Shown here piece after piece: positions 24,065 through 35,738 of a stretch of 36,013 bases of DNA (the first letter of the stretch is position 1; every line of letters starts with the position of its first letter). The stretch comes from Pelagibacterales bacterium SAG-MED41 (GTDB taxonomy: Bacteria; Pseudomonadota; Alphaproteobacteria; Pelagibacterales; Pelagibacteraceae). The notes under the pieces were generated by a model, which was not told the DNA's origin, ran no database searches, and saw only the letters and a program-made list of their open reading frames with translations. Where the stretch lies: positions 1 to 36,013 of the forward strand of contig JACWEJ010000001.1 of NCBI GenBank assembly GCA_014653545.1, given 5' to 3'. The translations under genes were made by a program, and so were the position numbers.

Positions 24065-27000
24065 ATGCAATTATCTTTTACTCAAAAGAAAAATATAAGA
24101 AAAAACTTCGGTAAACTAATCGAAGGTCTTTCTATCCCAAACTTAATAGAAGTTCAAAAAAATTCTTATAATGAATTTTTAGAGTCTAAATCTTTAAATG
24201 ATCAACTTAGTGAACTATCAAAAGGTATAGATAAAGTTTTTAAAAGTATTTTTCCAATTGAAGATGGAAACGAAAAATCAACTTTAGAGTACATTTCATA
24301 TAAATTAGAAAAACCAAAATTTGATGTAATTGAATGTAAACAACGAAGTTTATCATTCTCAGCATCGCTTAAGGCAAACTTAAGATTAGTTGTTTACGAT
24401 ATAGACGCAGACAACAATACAAAACAAATTCTTTCTGCAAAAGAACAAGAGGTATTTATCGGAGACCTTCCTTTAATGACACCAAGCGCAACTTTTATAA
24501 CCAATGGAGTAGAAAGAGTTGTAGTAAATCAAATGCACAGAAGTCCGGGAGTTTTTTTTGATCATGATAAAGGTAAAACGCATGCAAGTGGTAAACTTTT
24601 ATTTAATTGTAGAATAATTCCTGGAAGAGGATCTTGGTTAGATTTTGAATTTGATCCTAAGGATATTTTATACTTTAGGATTGATAGAAAAAAAAAACTA
24701 CCGATAACTACTTTTTTATTTTCGCTTGGATTTTCAAAAGATAAAATAATTGAAACCTTTTATTCTACAAGTAAATATTTATATGATAAAAATACTAACT
24801 GCTGGATTACAGATTTCGAGTTAGAAAATTACAAAAGACCTCTTAAACTTTCCTATGATTTAATTGACTCCAAAAGCAATAAAAAAGTTTTAGGTAAAGG
24901 TGAAAAAATAAATATAGTTATTGCAAAGAAACTTAAAGAAAAAGGTTTAAATTCTATAACTATACCAAATGATCAAATTATTGGAAAATACATTGGTAGA
25001 GATATTAAAGATAAAAATGGTGAGATATTAGTTGGAGCTGGTTTTGATATCACTGAGGAACAATTAGAAAAAATTATAGCTCAAGAAGAAAAAGAATTAA
25101 ATATTGTTAATATAGATCCAATTAACAAAGGTCCTTATATCTTAGAGAGTCTTAAGATAGATAAAAATAAAAATAAAACTGATGCTTTGAATGACATCTA
25201 TAAGGTTCTACGTCCTGGCGAGTCACCTTCCATTGAAGTTTCTGAAGAGATTTTCAACAATCTATATTTTAAGAAAGAGAGATATGATTTATCAGAAGTC
25301 GGAAGAGTAAAGCTTAACTCTAAACTAAATTTGAATATTAGTCCGAAGAAAACTATTTTAGAAACGGATGATATCATAGCGATTATAAAATTTATGTTAG
25401 ATTTGAGAGATGGTAAGGGTGATGTAGATGATATTGACCATCTAGGAAACAGAAGAGTTAGATCTGTAGGAGAACTTGTTGAAAATCAATTTAGAATTGG
25501 TCTTTTAAGAATGGAGAGAACCGTTAAAGAAAAAATGTCAACTTTCTTAGAAATAGAGTCTGCAATGCCACAAGATCTAATTAATGCCAAACCTATTACC
25601 ACCTCTTTAAAAGATTTTTTTGCAACTTCGCAGCTTTCTCAATTTATGGATCAAACTAATCCTCTATCTGAAATCACTCATAAAAGAAGAGTTTCGGCCC
25701 TTGGACCTGGTGGATTAACAAGGGAAAGAGCTGGTTTTGAAGTTAGAGATGTCCACCCAACGCACTATGGAAGAATATGCCCTATCGAAACTCCAGAGGG
25801 ACCAAATATCGGTTTAATAAATAGTTTAGCAACATATTGTCGAGTAAATAAATTTGGATATATAGAGAGTCCTTATAAAAAAGTTGTTCAAGGTAAAGTA
25901 ACTGCTGAAATAAAATATCTCTCTGCCATAGAAGAAGAAAAATATACAATTGCTCAAGCTAATTCAAAATTAAATAAAGATGGATCTTTTGAAGAGGAAT
26001 TGGTTGCTTGTAGAAAAAGTCTTAACTTTGAATTATCCTCAAGAGAAAATATCGATTATATTGATGTATCCCCTAAACAACTAGTATCGGTTGCTGCTGC
26101 TTTAATTCCATTTTTAGAAAACGATGATGCTAATAGAGCATTAATGGGGTCAAATATGATGAGACAAGCAGTGCCTTTACTTAAACCCGAGTCACCTTTA
26201 GTAGGCACAGGAATAGAGGCTGATGTAGCTTTAGACTCTGGCGTTACAATTGTAGCAAAAAGAAGTGGTATCGTTGACAAAATTGATGGAAAAAGAATAG
26301 TAGTTAAATCGACTGACGTTACAGATCTATCTCAATCAACCGTAGATATTTATAATTTATCCAAATTTCAAAGATCAAATCAGAATACATGTATTAATCA
26401 AAAGCCATTAGTAAAAGTAGGTGATAAAATTAAAAAAGGGGATATTATTGCCGATGGACCAGCGACAAAACTCGGAGAATTAGCATTAGGTAAAAATGTG
26501 ACTGTAGCATTTATGCCTTGGCAAGGATATAATTTCGAAGACTCTATTTTAATTTCAGAAAGATGTGTCACAGATGATGTATTTACGTCAGTTCACATTG
26601 AAGAATATGAGTCAATGGCAAGAGATACAAAACTTGGTGCCGAAGAAATAACTAGAGATATACCAAATGTAAGCGAAGAAAGCTTAAGAAATCTTGATGA
26701 GTCCGGCATTGTTTACGTAGGAGCAGAGGTAAAGCCAAGTGATATTTTAGTTGGTAAAGTAACTCCAAAAAGTGAAACATCATCAAGTCCTGAAGAAAAA
26801 TTATTGAGATCTATCTTCGGGGAAAAAGCTACAGATGTGAGAGACTCATCATTAAAGTTACCATCAGGAAGCACTGGTGTAGTAATAGATGTAAGGGTAT
26901 TTAATAGACATGGTATTGAAAAAGATGAGAGATCTATTGCCATTGAAAGAGCAGAAATTGAGTCAGTTCAAGAAGATAAAAAAGTTGAGGAAGAAATTCT

Positions 27001-28156
27001 TAATAGAAATATTAAGTTACGAGCGATAGATTTACTTAATGGAAAAAGTATTAACAAACAATTTAAAGATTTAAAACCTGGAACAACATTGAATCTAAAT
27101 GATTTTGAAAATCTTACACTTAAAGATTTATGGAAGATCCCTTTACAAAATCTAGAGTTGAATACTGATTTAGAGAAATTAAAAAATCAGTTTGAAAATG
27201 CCTCAGAAGATATAAGGCTAAGATTTGAGGATAAAGTTACTAAAATTCAACAAGGGGATGATTTATTACCAACAGTAATGAAAGTAGTTAAGGTATTTGT
27301 TGCAGTTAAAAGAAGACTTATGCCCGGCGATAAAATGGCAGGTAGACACGGTAACAAAGGTGTAGTTAGTAAAATAGTTCCAGTTGAAGATATGCCATAT
27401 ATGGAAAATGGAAAACCGGTTGATATTGTTTTGAATCCTCTAGGAGTTCCCAGCCGAATGAATGTCGGACAAATACTTGAAACACATTTAGGATGGTCAT
27501 GTTCTGTGTTGGGAGATCAAATTAAAAAATATTTGAAAAATTTTGATAAAGAAATAGAAAAAGTTAAAGATAAACTAAAAGAAATTTATGGTAAATCTTA
27601 TTATAATGAAGTTGTATCTAAATTATCAAATAAAGAGGTTGCAGAATTAGTTCAAAATTTATCTAATGGTGTACCAATAGCAACACCAGTTTTTGATGGA
27701 GCCAGCACGGACGATATAAATAAAATGTTAGATCTCGCTAAACTTCCAAATTCTGGTCAAACACATTTATGGAATGGTCAAACAGGTGAAAGATTTGATA
27801 GACCTGTCACTGTAGGTATTATTTATATGTTAAAATTGAACCACTTAGTTGAGGACAAGATACACGCTAGATCAACTGGTCCATATAGTTTAGTAACTCA
27901 ACAACCACTTGGTGGAAAAGCTCAACTTGGAGGTCAAAGATTTGGTGAAATGGAAGTTTGGGCACTGGAAGCCTATGGAGCGTCTTATACTTTACAAGAA
28001 ATATTGACAGTAAAATCTGACGATGTTGCAGGAAGAACAAAAGTTTACGAAACAATTGTAAAAGGTAACAATAACTTTGAATCTGGAGTACCTGAGTCAT
28101 TTAATGTTTTAGTTAAAGAAATCAGAGCTCTTGGCTTAAATATTGAACTTAATTAA
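24065..28156 (+). CDS. rpoB: DNA-directed RNA polymerase subunit beta
   Basis: Core polymerase subunit, 1363 residues from ATG 24065. An in-frame TTG one codon earlier (24062) is a less likely start. The rifampicin-binding cluster around residues 520-565 ([28 protein letters not shown]) is intact. Other blocks include [65 protein letters not shown], and [21 protein letters not shown] near the C-terminus. Slightly longer than E. coli RpoB (1342). It is followed two bases later by rpoC. No Shine-Dalgarno sequence is seen. Confidence 0.99.
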   Translation: MQLSFTQKKNIRKNFGKLIEGLSIPNLIEVQKNSYNEFLESKSLNDQLSELSKGIDKVFKSIFPIEDGNEKSTLEYISYKLEKPKFDVIECKQRSLSFSASLKANLRLVVYDIDADNNTKQILSAKEQEVFIGDLPLMTPSATFITNGVERVVVNQMHRSPGVFFDHDKGKTHASGKLLFNCRIIPGRGSWLDFEFDPKDILYFRIDRKKKLPITTFLFSLGFSKDKIIETFYSTSKYLYDKNTNCWITDFELENYKRPLKLSYDLIDSKSNKKVLGKGEKINIVIAKKLKEKGLNSITIPNDQIIGKYIGRDIKDKNGEILVGAGFDITEEQLEKIIAQEEKELNIVNIDPINKGPYILESLKIDKNKNKTDALNDIYKVLRPGESPSIEVSEEIFNNLYFKKERYDLSEVGRVKLNSKLNLNISPKKTILETDDIIAIIKFMLDLRDGKGDVDDIDHLGNRRVRSVGELVENQFRIGLLRMERTVKEKMSTFLEIESAMPQDLINAKPITTSLKDFFATSQLSQFMDQTNPLSEITHKRRVSALGPGGLTRERAGFEVRDVHPTHYGRICPIETPEGPNIGLINSLATYCRVNKFGYIESPYKKVVQGKVTAEIKYLSAIEEEKYTIAQANSKLNKDGSFEEELVACRKSLNFELSSRENIDYIDVSPKQLVSVAAALIPFLENDDANRALMGSNMMRQAVPLLKPESPLVGTGIEADVALDSGVTIVAKRSGIVDKIDGKRIVVKSTDVTDLSQSTVDIYNLSKFQRSNQNTCINQKPLVKVGDKIKKGDIIADGPATKLGELALGKNVTVAFMPWQGYNFEDSILISERCVTDDVFTSVHIEEYESMARDTKLGAEEITRDIPNVSEESLRNLDESGIVYVGAEVKPSDILVGKVTPKSETSSSPEEKLLRSIFGEKATDVRDSSLKLPSGSTGVVIDVRVFNRHGIEKDERSIAIERAEIESVQEDKKVEEEILNRNIKLRAIDLLNGKSINKQFKDLKPGTTLNLNDFENLTLKDLWKIPLQNLELNTDLEKLKNQFENASEDIRLRFEDKVTKIQQGDDLLPTVMKVVKVFVAVKRRLMPGDKMAGRHGNKGVVSKIVPVEDMPYMENGKPVDIVLNPLGVPSRMNVGQILETHLGWSCSVLGDQIKKYLKNFDKEIEKVKDKLKEIYGKSYYNEVVSKLSNKEVAELVQNLSNGVPIATPVFDGASTDDINKMLDLAKLPNSGQTHLWNGQTGERFDRPVTVGIIYMLKLNHLVEDKIHARSTGPYSLVTQQPLGGKAQLGGQRFGEMEVWALEAYGASYTLQEILTVKSDDVAGRTKVYETIVKGNNNFESGVPESFNVLVKEIRALGLNIELN

Positions 28157-28158
28157 TT

Positions 28159-31100
28159 ATGGAAAAAAATCTAACTAAATCATTTGAAAATCAAAACATC
28201 ACTCAAGAAAATAACTTTGATAGTATTAAAATAACACTGGCTAGTCCTGAGAAAATTAAATCTTGGTCTTATGGTGAAATAAAAAAACCTGAAACAATTA
28301 ATTATCGAACTTTTCGACCAGAAAAAGATGGTCTATTTTGCTCAAGAATATTTGGTCCAGTTAAAGATTATGAATGTTTATGTGGAAAATACAAGAGAAT
28401 GAAATTTAGAGGAATTATTTGCGAAAAATGCGGGGTAGAAGTAACAAAATCAAATGTGAGAAGAGAAAGAATGGGTCACATCGATCTTGCTTGTCCTGTT
28501 GCGCACATTTGGTTTTTAAAATCATTACCTAGTAGGATTTCTTTAGCTATAGACATGAAATTAAAGGAAGTTGAAAAAGTATTATACTTTGAGAGCTTTA
28601 TAGTTGTAGAACCGGGTTTAACAACATTAAAGAAAGGCCAGCTTATATCTGAAGAAGCTTTATTAAAAGCACAAGAAGAATTTGGAGAGGACTCCTTTAC
28701 AGCCGGTATTGGCGCTGAAGCAGTTAGGGAAATTTTAGTTAACTTGGATCTAAAAAAAGAACGGCAAAAATTAAGAGAATCCTTGAAAGATATAAAATCA
28801 AAAGTTACTGAGGAAAGAACTATTAAAAGATTGAAACTTATCGAGTCGTTTATTAATTCTGGAAACAAACCTGAATGGATGATTTTAACTTCGGTTCCAG
28901 TTATTCCCCCAGAATTAAGACCATTAGTCCCTTTGGATGGAGGAAGATTCGCTACATCAGATTTAAATGATTTGTATAGAAGAGTAATAAATAGAAATAA
29001 TAGATTGAAAAGACTTTTAGATTTGAAGGCGCCAGACATAATTGTAAGAAATGAAAAAAGAATGCTTCAAGAGTCTGTTGATGCATTATTTGATAACGGT
29101 AGAAGAGGAAGAGTAATAACTGGAACAGGGAAACGACCTCTTAAATCTTTAGCTGAAATGCTTAAGGGAAAACAAGGTAGATTCAGACAAAATTTATTAG
29201 GAAAAAGAGTAGATTATTCTGGAAGATCAGTAATTGTAGTAGGGCCAGAACTAAAATTACATCAATGCGGATTACCAAAAAAAATGGCTTTAGAATTATT
29301 TAAACCATTCTTGTATGCAAGATTAGATAAATTAGGTTTAGCCACAACTATTAAACAAGCAAAAAGATTGGTGGAAAAAGAAAAAAGCGAAGTTTGGGAC
29401 TCACTTGAACATATTATTAGAGAACATCCAATTCTTTTAAATAGAGCCCCAACACTTCATAGATTAGGTGTACAAGCATTCGAAGCAAAGCTTATTGAGG
29501 GAAACGCAATAGAGTTACACCCATTAGTTTGTGCTGCATTTAACGCAGATTTTGATGGTGATCAGATGGCAGTTCATATTCCTCTAAGTTTAGAGGCACA
29601 ATTAGAAGCCAGAGTTTTAATGATGTCTACAAATAACATTTTAAGTCCATCAAACGGTAAACCAATTATTGTTCCAAGTCAGGATATAGTATTAGGTATT
29701 TATTATCTATCTCAAGCTGAAGAAAATGATAAAAAACCTAAAGCAATATTTTCCAGCATCGAAGAAATTGAACAAGCTTTGGAGAATAATTCAATTAGTT
29801 TGCATTCTAAAATAGTTTCTATTTTTCAAACAGTTGATCAAGAAAATAAGCCTATAATTGAAAAATACACAAGTACAGCAGGTAGATTTTTACTAGCTAA
29901 TGTTTTACCACTAAATTATAATATTAAATTTTCTTTAGTAAATAAACTCTTAACCAAAAAAAATGTTTCTGAAGTAATCGATACAATTTTTAGATATTGT
30001 GGACAAAAAGAAACTGTAATTTTTTGTGATAAAATTAAAACTCTTGGATTTAAACATGCTTTTAAAGCAGGAATATCATTTGGAAAAGATGATTTAATAA
30101 TTCCAAAGACAAAAGAGAATTTAATTGGTAGTACAAAAAAGCAAATTGAAGAATATGAAAAGCAATATTCAGATGGTTTAATTACTAGGGGAGAAAAATA
30201 TAACAAAGTAGTTGATATTTGGTCTAAGTGCACTGACACTGTTGCAAATGAAATGATGAAAGAAATTTCATCAGCTGAAAAGATTTATGAGAATGATAGA
30301 ATAGAAACAAATTCAGTTTATATGATGGCCGATTCTGGTGCTAGGGGATCACAAGCTCAGATGAAACAGTTAGCAGGTATGAGAGGTTTAATAGCTAAAC
30401 CATCTGGAGAGATTATCGAAACTCCAATTATAGCAAATTTTAAAGAAGGATTATCAGTTTTAGAATATTTTAACTCAACACACGGTGCTAGAAAAGGATT
30501 AGCAGATACTGCTTTGAAAACCGCTAATTCAGGTTATTTAACTAGAAGGTTGTGTGATGTTGCTCAAGATGTACAGATTACAAAAGCAGAATGCGATCCA
30601 AAGAAAAGGTCCTCTGTAACAATTTCCGAAATTATTGAAGGTGGAAATATTTTAGTTAGTTTATCAGAGAGAGTTTTAGGAAGGGTTATAGCAGAAAACA
30701 TTAAAAATCCTGTTACAGGTGAAGTTATTCTTAAAAAAGATAAGTTAATCGATGAATTCGATTGTGAAAAAATTGACGCGGCTGGTGTTAAATCAGTTAA
30801 TGTTTACTCTGTAATTACATGCGCTTCTACTAAGGGTGTTTGTCAAATATGTTATGGAAGAGACCTTGCTAGAGGCAAGTTAGTCAGCGTTGGCGAAGCA
30901 GTAGGAATGATAGCTGCTCAATCAATTGGTGAACCAGGCACTCAATTAACCATGAGAACTTTCCACGTGGGAGGTACAGCGCAAATTAAAGAAGAATCAC
31001 AAATTATTTCTCAAACAAAAGGTAAATTAAATATTATTAATAAAAACTTAATAGAAGACTCAAAGAAAAATACAATCGTTATGGGTAGAAATACTCAACT

Positions 31101-32346
31101 AAGCATTGAAGATGAGAATGGAAGACAACTTGCAATCTATAAAGTTAATTATGGGTCAAAACTATTTTTTAAAGACGGAGATACAGTAGATAAAGGTAAA
31201 AAAGTAGCTGAATGGGATCCATATACTTTACCGGTAATTGCTGAAACTGGCGGTATCGTGAATTATATGGACTTGATGGAAGGTAGTTCTTTAACTGAAA
31301 CTCTAGATGACGCTACAGGCTTATCCTCTAAATCAGTAACAGATTGGAAATCATCATCAAAAAATTCAGAATTAAAACCTAGAATTACTTTAAGAGATGA
31401 GAAGGGTGAAATAATAAAAAAAGCTGATGGTAATGAGGCAAGATATTACTTAGTACCTGATACAATTTTATCAGTAAAAGACGGTCAAAAAATTTCAGCT
31501 GGCGATGTTTTAGCTAGATTACCTAAAGAAACCTCAAAAACAAAAGATATTACAGGAGGTCTACCAAGAGTAGCAGAGTTGTTTGAAGCAAGAAAACCAA
31601 AAGATAGCGCGATCATAGCTGAGAATGACGGTGTTATCGAATTTGGAAAGGAAGTAAGGGGTAAACAAAAAATATCAATAGTTTCATCAAGCGGTGAAAC
31701 TTCTAATTATTTAATACCTAAAGGCAAACATGTAAACTTCAATCAAGGTGAGAAAATCAAAAAGGGTGAATATTTACTTGATGGAGCACCATTGCCTCAC
31801 GATATTTTAAGAATCTTAGGTGTTGAAAAACTGACTGAATACTTCATAACAGAAGTTCAAGAAGTTTATAGACTACAAGGAGTAGTTATTAACGATAAAC
31901 ATATCGAAACAATTGTAAGACAGATGTTAAAAAGAGTTGAAATTAAAGATCCTGGTGACTCAGATTTACTTGCAGGAGAGGTAATTGACTTGTTAGATAT
32001 TAATGTTATTAACGATCAATTGAGAGAGAAAAAGAAAAAACCAGCTATTTTTGAAAGAATATTATTAGGTATAACTAAAGCTTCATTACAAACAAATTCA
32101 TTTATATCTGCTGCTTCTTTCCAAGAAACTACTAGAGTTTTAACAGATGCGTCAATAAGAGGAAAAATAGATACCTTGGAAGGGCTTAAAGAGAACGTAA
32201 TAGTAGGAAGATTAGTGCCAGCAGGAACCGGCTTAACAAAAATAGATTGGGATAAGAAGGCAAGAGAGCAAGATAAAGCAAGATTAGAACAGCTTAAAAA
32301 ACAAGAGCTAGAATCCGCTCCAGAGGCGCCTGAACAAACAGCTTAA
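28159..32346 (+). CDS. rpoC: DNA-directed RNA polymerase subunit beta'
   Basis: Catalytic core subunit, 1395 residues. The N-terminal zinc site ([20 protein letters not shown]), the active-site Mg2+ loop NADFDGDQM at 462-470, the bridge-helix region ([15 protein letters not shown]), and the second zinc site (LCDVAQD, then [13 protein letters not shown]) are all present, as is [15 protein letters not shown]. The tail is acidic and glutamine-rich ([11 protein letters not shown]). The stop is followed by a 151-base gap with a promoter-like pair and hairpins before rpsL, so rpoBC and the str genes may be separate transcripts or linked by readthrough; no strong terminator is visible after rpoC. 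Confidence 0.99.
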   Translation: MEKNLTKSFENQNITQENNFDSIKITLASPEKIKSWSYGEIKKPETINYRTFRPEKDGLFCSRIFGPVKDYECLCGKYKRMKFRGIICEKCGVEVTKSNVRRERMGHIDLACPVAHIWFLKSLPSRISLAIDMKLKEVEKVLYFESFIVVEPGLTTLKKGQLISEEALLKAQEEFGEDSFTAGIGAEAVREILVNLDLKKERQKLRESLKDIKSKVTEERTIKRLKLIESFINSGNKPEWMILTSVPVIPPELRPLVPLDGGRFATSDLNDLYRRVINRNNRLKRLLDLKAPDIIVRNEKRMLQESVDALFDNGRRGRVITGTGKRPLKSLAEMLKGKQGRFRQNLLGKRVDYSGRSVIVVGPELKLHQCGLPKKMALELFKPFLYARLDKLGLATTIKQAKRLVEKEKSEVWDSLEHIIREHPILLNRAPTLHRLGVQAFEAKLIEGNAIELHPLVCAAFNADFDGDQMAVHIPLSLEAQLEARVLMMSTNNILSPSNGKPIIVPSQDIVLGIYYLSQAEENDKKPKAIFSSIEEIEQALENNSISLHSKIVSIFQTVDQENKPIIEKYTSTAGRFLLANVLPLNYNIKFSLVNKLLTKKNVSEVIDTIFRYCGQKETVIFCDKIKTLGFKHAFKAGISFGKDDLIIPKTKENLIGSTKKQIEEYEKQYSDGLITRGEKYNKVVDIWSKCTDTVANEMMKEISSAEKIYENDRIETNSVYMMADSGARGSQAQMKQLAGMRGLIAKPSGEIIETPIIANFKEGLSVLEYFNSTHGARKGLADTALKTANSGYLTRRLCDVAQDVQITKAECDPKKRSSVTISEIIEGGNILVSLSERVLGRVIAENIKNPVTGEVILKKDKLIDEFDCEKIDAAGVKSVNVYSVITCASTKGVCQICYGRDLARGKLVSVGEAVGMIAAQSIGEPGTQLTMRTFHVGGTAQIKEESQIISQTKGKLNIINKNLIEDSKKNTIVMGRNTQLSIEDENGRQLAIYKVNYGSKLFFKDGDTVDKGKKVAEWDPYTLPVIAETGGIVNYMDLMEGSSLTETLDDATGLSSKSVTDWKSSSKNSELKPRITLRDEKGEIIKKADGNEARYYLVPDTILSVKDGQKISAGDVLARLPKETSKTKDITGGLPRVAELFEARKPKDSAIIAENDGVIEFGKEVRGKQKISIVSSSGETSNYLIPKGKHVNFNQGEKIKKGEYLLDGAPLPHDILRILGVEKLTEYFITEVQEVYRLQGVVINDKHIETIVRQMLKRVEIKDPGDSDLLAGEVIDLLDINVINDQLREKKKKPAIFERILLGITKASLQTNSFISAASFQETTRVLTDASIRGKIDTLEGLKENVIVGRLVPAGTGLTKIDWDKKAREQDKARLEQLKKQELESAPEAPEQTA

Positions 32347-32371
32347 ATATCATTTTAAAACCGCTTAAATA

Positions 32372-32399
32372 TTGACTTTTATCATTTCAATGTTAGTTT
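32372..32399 (+). promoter_or_regulatory. Candidate promoter for the rpsL-rpsG-fusA-rpsJ run
   Basis: TTGACT (32372-32377), a 16-base spacer and TAGTTT (32394-32399). The -35 is good and the -10 is weak. It would start transcription about 90 bases ahead of rpsL, giving a long leader that contains two hairpins. Confidence 0.4.
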
Positions 32400-32414
32400 A
32401 CGGCACATTTTGAA

Positions 32415-32471
32415 TGTTAGAAGTAAGGCGGATTAAAACCTTAAACACTAACAAAATCTTCTGAAGGTTTT
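32415..32471 (+). promoter_or_regulatory. Structured leader upstream of rpsL: two adjacent hairpins with alternative pairing
   Basis: Hairpin 1: TGTTAG (32415-32420) pairs with CTAACA (32448-32453), and inside it TAAGG (32424-32428) pairs with CCTTA (32439-32443) around a 10-base loop. Hairpin 2: AAAATCTT (32453-32460), loop CTG, AAGGTTTT (32464-32471), eight pairs with one G-T. A second CCTTA at 32472-32476 could replace the first as partner of TAAGG, and AAGG at 32464-32467 could pair with the first CCTT, so the structures are partly exclusive. This suggests an autoregulatory leader; the ligand is unknown. Confidence 0.45.
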
Positions 32472-32497
32472 CCTTATTTCAACTTCAAAATATAATT

Positions 32498-32869
32498 ATG
32501 CCAACAATTAATCAGTTGATTAAAAAAAGTAGAATTAAGCCTGTTGCTAGAAACAAAGTTCCAGCACTAGAGAGGCAGCCTTTGAAAAGAGGTGTATGTG
32601 TTAAAGTATATACAACTACACCAAAAAAACCAAACTCAGCCCTAAGAAAAGTTGCAAGAGTAAGATTGTCTAATGGATTTGAAGTAACAGCATATATCCC
32701 AGGTGAGGGACACAATTTGCAAGAACACTCTGTAGTTTTATTACGTGGGGGACGTGTGAAAGATTTACCAGGAGTTCGATATCATATTTTAAGAGGAAAC
32801 TTGGATACACAAGGTGTAACTAATCGTAAACAAAGAAGATCTCTATACGGAGCTAAAAAACCAAAATAA
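32498..32869 (+). CDS. rpsL: 30S ribosomal protein S12
   Basis: Decoding-centre protein, 123 residues. The two loops contacting the A site are intact: [13 protein letters not shown] with the wild-type Lys of the streptomycin-sensitive form, and [13 protein letters not shown] with the second Lys and the Asp that RimO can methylthiolate. The N-terminus [11 protein letters not shown] is typical. It begins the str block after a 151-base leader; no clear Shine-Dalgarno precedes the ATG. Confidence 0.99.
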   Translation: MPTINQLIKKSRIKPVARNKVPALERQPLKRGVCVKVYTTTPKKPNSALRKVARVRLSNGFEVTAYIPGEGHNLQEHSVVLLRGGRVKDLPGVRYHILRGNLDTQGVTNRKQRRSLYGAKKPK

Positions 32870-32872
32870 TTT

Positions 32873-33343
32873 ATGTCTAGAAAACGAAAAGCACCGGTAA
32901 GAAAAGTTTATCCTGATCCAAAGTTTCACTCAGAAGTGGTTTCAAAATTTATAAATTCAATTATGTATGATGGAAAGAGATCTACAGCTGAAAAAATTCT
33001 TTATGATGCATTAGATAGAATTAAATCAAAAAATAATGAAGATCCCTTAAAAATTTTCAATACAGCAATTAGTAATGTAAGGCCTAATCTTGAATGTAGA
33101 TCTAGAAGAGTAGGCGGCGCTACATACCAGGTTCCGGTAGAAGTGAAAGCAAAAAGAGGCCAAGCCTTGGCTTTAAGATGGTTAATGGATGCTACGCGTA
33201 AGAGAAAAAACAAGACAATGTCAGAAAAATTATATGCGGAAATAATAGATGCATCTCAAAATAAAGGATCGGCAATCAAAAAAAGAGAAGATACACATAA
33301 GATGGCAGAGTCTAATAAAGCATTTGCTCATTTTAGATGGTAA
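32873..33343 (+). CDS. rpsG: 30S ribosomal protein S7
   Basis: Primary assembly protein of the 30S head. 156 residues with [19 protein letters not shown] at the start, [14 protein letters not shown] in the centre, and [12 protein letters not shown] later; the C-terminal [15 protein letters not shown] is typical. In E. coli S7 represses translation from a long rpsL-rpsG spacer. Here the spacer is just 3 bases, so that mechanism cannot be used in the same form. Confidence 0.98.
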   Translation: MSRKRKAPVRKVYPDPKFHSEVVSKFINSIMYDGKRSTAEKILYDALDRIKSKNNEDPLKIFNTAISNVRPNLECRSRRVGGATYQVPVEVKAKRGQALALRWLMDATRKRKNKTMSEKLYAEIIDASQNKGSAIKKREDTHKMAESNKAFAHFRW

Positions 33344-33349
33344 AAAATT

Positions 33350-35422
33350 ATGGCTAAATATACTTTAGATAAATATAGAAATATCGGTATCATGGCGCAC
33401 ATAGATGCGGGTAAAACAACTACTACAGAAAGAGTTCTTTACTACACAGGCAAAAGTCATAAAATTGGTGAAGTACATGATGGTGCAGCAACAATGGATT
33501 GGATGGAACAAGAACAAGAGAGAGGTATTACAATTACTTCTGCCGCAACAACTTGTTTTTGGCGAGATCACAGAATTAATATCATAGATACACCTGGCCA
33601 TGTAGATTTTACAATCGAGGTTGAAAGATCTTTAAAAGTATTAGATGGAGCTGTTTGTGTTTTTGATGGTGTTGCTGGAGTTGAACCTCAATCAGAAACA
33701 GTTTGGAGACAAGCAGATAAGTATAAAGTACCTCGTATATGTTTTGTAAATAAGCTTGACCGCACGGGTGCAGATTTTTATCGTTGTGTAGAAATGATTA
33801 AAGATCGACTTGGATGTAAGCCTTTAGTTTTACAATTACCTGTAGGTGCTGAAGCAGATTTAAAAGGCGTTGTTGATCTAGTAAAAATGAAAGCTATCAT
33901 TTGGCAGAACGAGGATTTAGGAGCAAAATTTGATATTATTGATATACCCGCAGATTTAAAGGAAAAAGCAAATAATTACAGAAAAGAACTAGTAGAGGCA
34001 GCAGTTGAGGAAGACGAAAAACTCATGGAAGATTATCTAGAAGGCAATGAACCTTCGGAAGCTGATTTAATAAAATGTATAAGAAAAGGAACTCTAGGTT
34101 TTAGCTTTGTTCCAATAACTACTGGGTCCGCTTTTAAAAACAAAGGAGTTCAACCACTTTTAGATGCTGTAATTGATTATTTGCCTAGCCCAAAAGATAT
34201 TGGCTCAATTGAAGCAACAAAACTTAATTCTGAGGAAAAATTAGAAATGAAATTTGATGATAATGAACCATTTTCAGCTCTAGCTTTTAAAGTAGCTAAC
34301 GACCCATTTGTTGGATCTTTAACATTTATAAGAATTTATTCAGGAAAAATACAAGCCGGAACTTCTGTATACAATTCATCAAAAGAAAAAACTGAACGAG
34401 TTGGAAGAATGCTTTTAATGCATGCTAATAGTAGAGAGGATATTAAAGAGGCCACAACTGGAGATATTGTTGCGCTAGCAGGATTAAAATATACAATCAC
34501 AGGACACACTCTATGTAATGAGAATAAACCAATTTTATTAGAGCCAATGGAATTTCCTGATCCAGTAATAGAAATTGCAGTTGAACCAAAAACTAAAGCG
34601 GATCAAGAAAAAATGGGAGAAGCTTTAGCTAGATTAGCTAAAGAGGACCCATCATTTAGAGTTACATCTGATGAAGAGTCAGGTCAAACGATTATTAAAG
34701 GTATGGGTGAATTACACTTAGATATTATTGTTGATAGAATGAAAAGAGAATTTAAAGTCGAAGCTAATGTTGGAGCTCCGCAGGTGGCTTACAGAGAAAC
34801 GATATTAGGATCAACAGAAATAACATATATTCATAAAAAACAAAGTGGTGGATCAGGTCAATTTGCAAAAGTAACTTTAAGCGTTGAACCACTTGAACCA
34901 GGTAAAGGCAGAGAAGTTGAGAATAAAATCAAAGGTGGATCAATACCAAAAGAATTTATTCCTGGAGTTGAAAAAGGAGTTTTAAGTGTTGCTGATAGTG
35001 GAATATTAGCGGGTTTCCCAGTAATCGATTACAAAGTCACTATCTTGGATGGTTTACATCATGACGTTGACTCTAGTGTTTTAGCTTTCGAAATTGCTTC
35101 AAGAATGTGTTTTAGAGAAGCTTGCCAAAAAGCTACATTAAAACTTTTAGAGCCGATGATGAAAGTCGAGGTAGTTACGCCTGAAGATTTTATGGGCGAT
35201 GTAATTGGTGATTTGAATAGTAGACGGGGTCAAGTAGCCTCAACTGAAGCAAGAGGTAATGCAACAGCTATTAATGCTACTGTTCCTCTTGCAAATATGT
35301 TTGGTTATATAAATAATCTGCGCTCATCAACGCAAGGTAGAGCTCAGTATACAATGCAATTTAGTCACTACGATAAAGTTCCTCAGAACGTACAAGACGA
35401 AGTAACAAAGAAATTAGCTTAA
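33350..35422 (+). CDS. fusA: Translation elongation factor G
   Basis: GTPase that drives tRNA-mRNA translocation and, with RRF, ribosome recycling. 690 residues. G1 AHIDAGKTT at 16-24, switch [12 protein letters not shown]4 NKLDRTGAD, and domains III-V with [26 protein letters not shown] (domain IV), and [27 protein letters not shown] (domain V, given here as its readable core). Starts 6 bases after rpsG. It is followed by rpsJ after 3 bases, with no tuf gene between, unlike the common fusA-tuf-rpsJ order. Confidence 0.99.
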   Translation: MAKYTLDKYRNIGIMAHIDAGKTTTTERVLYYTGKSHKIGEVHDGAATMDWMEQEQERGITITSAATTCFWRDHRINIIDTPGHVDFTIEVERSLKVLDGAVCVFDGVAGVEPQSETVWRQADKYKVPRICFVNKLDRTGADFYRCVEMIKDRLGCKPLVLQLPVGAEADLKGVVDLVKMKAIIWQNEDLGAKFDIIDIPADLKEKANNYRKELVEAAVEEDEKLMEDYLEGNEPSEADLIKCIRKGTLGFSFVPITTGSAFKNKGVQPLLDAVIDYLPSPKDIGSIEATKLNSEEKLEMKFDDNEPFSALAFKVANDPFVGSLTFIRIYSGKIQAGTSVYNSSKEKTERVGRMLLMHANSREDIKEATTGDIVALAGLKYTITGHTLCNENKPILLEPMEFPDPVIEIAVEPKTKADQEKMGEALARLAKEDPSFRVTSDEESGQTIIKGMGELHLDIIVDRMKREFKVEANVGAPQVAYRETILGSTEITYIHKKQSGGSGQFAKVTLSVEPLEPGKGREVENKIKGGSIPKEFIPGVEKGVLSVADSGILAGFPVIDYKVTILDGLHHDVDSSVLAFEIASRMCFREACQKATLKLLEPMMKVEVVTPEDFMGDVIGDLNSRRGQVASTEARGNATAINATVPLANMFGYINNLRSSTQGRAQYTMQFSHYDKVPQNVQDEVTKKLA

Positions 35423-35425
35423 TTT

Positions 35426-35734
35426 ATGGAAAACCAAAATATAAGAATACATTTGAAAGCTTACGATAATAAGATTCTTGATCTTTCTACTGAAGAAATT
35501 GTTAATACTGCAAAAAGAACAGGTGCTCAAGTTAAAGGTCCAATACCATTACCAACAAGAATTGAAAGATATACAGTTCTAAGATCGCCTCACATTGATA
35601 AAAAAAGTAGAGAGCAATTTGAGTCAAGAACTCATAAGAGATTAATAGATATTATTGAACCAACCCCACAAACAGTCGAGGCACTAATGAAATTAGATTT
35701 AGCCTCAGGAGTAGATATAGAAATAAAGATATAA
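35426..35734 (+). CDS. rpsJ: 30S ribosomal protein S10
   Basis: Head protein of the 30S subunit that also binds NusG (as NusE) and NusB in antitermination. 102 residues: [14 protein letters not shown] at the start, the loop [30 protein letters not shown], and THKRLIDI near the C-terminus. First gene of the S10 block, here joined directly to fusA by a 3-base gap. The usual long S10 leader that mediates L4 control is missing. Confidence 0.98.
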   Translation: MENQNIRIHLKAYDNKILDLSTEEIVNTAKRTGAQVKGPIPLPTRIERYTVLRSPHIDKKSREQFESRTHKRLIDIIEPTPQTVEALMKLDLASGVDIEIKI

Positions 35735-35738
35735 ATTT

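Noticed and set aside
25621-25760. Possible rifampicin resistance (Thr where E. coli RpoB has Asn518, in MDQTNP)
   Set aside because: DQTNP is, as I recall, a common natural variant in other bacteria; the key resistance positions (Asp516, His526, Ser531 equivalents) look wild type.
28476-29039. A 187-codon minus-strand open frame inside rpoC
   Set aside because: Shadow of the rpoC codon pattern; no domain or start signal.
32630-32770. Possible streptomycin resistance in S12
   Set aside because: Both key lysines (PKKPNS and RVKDLPG) are present.
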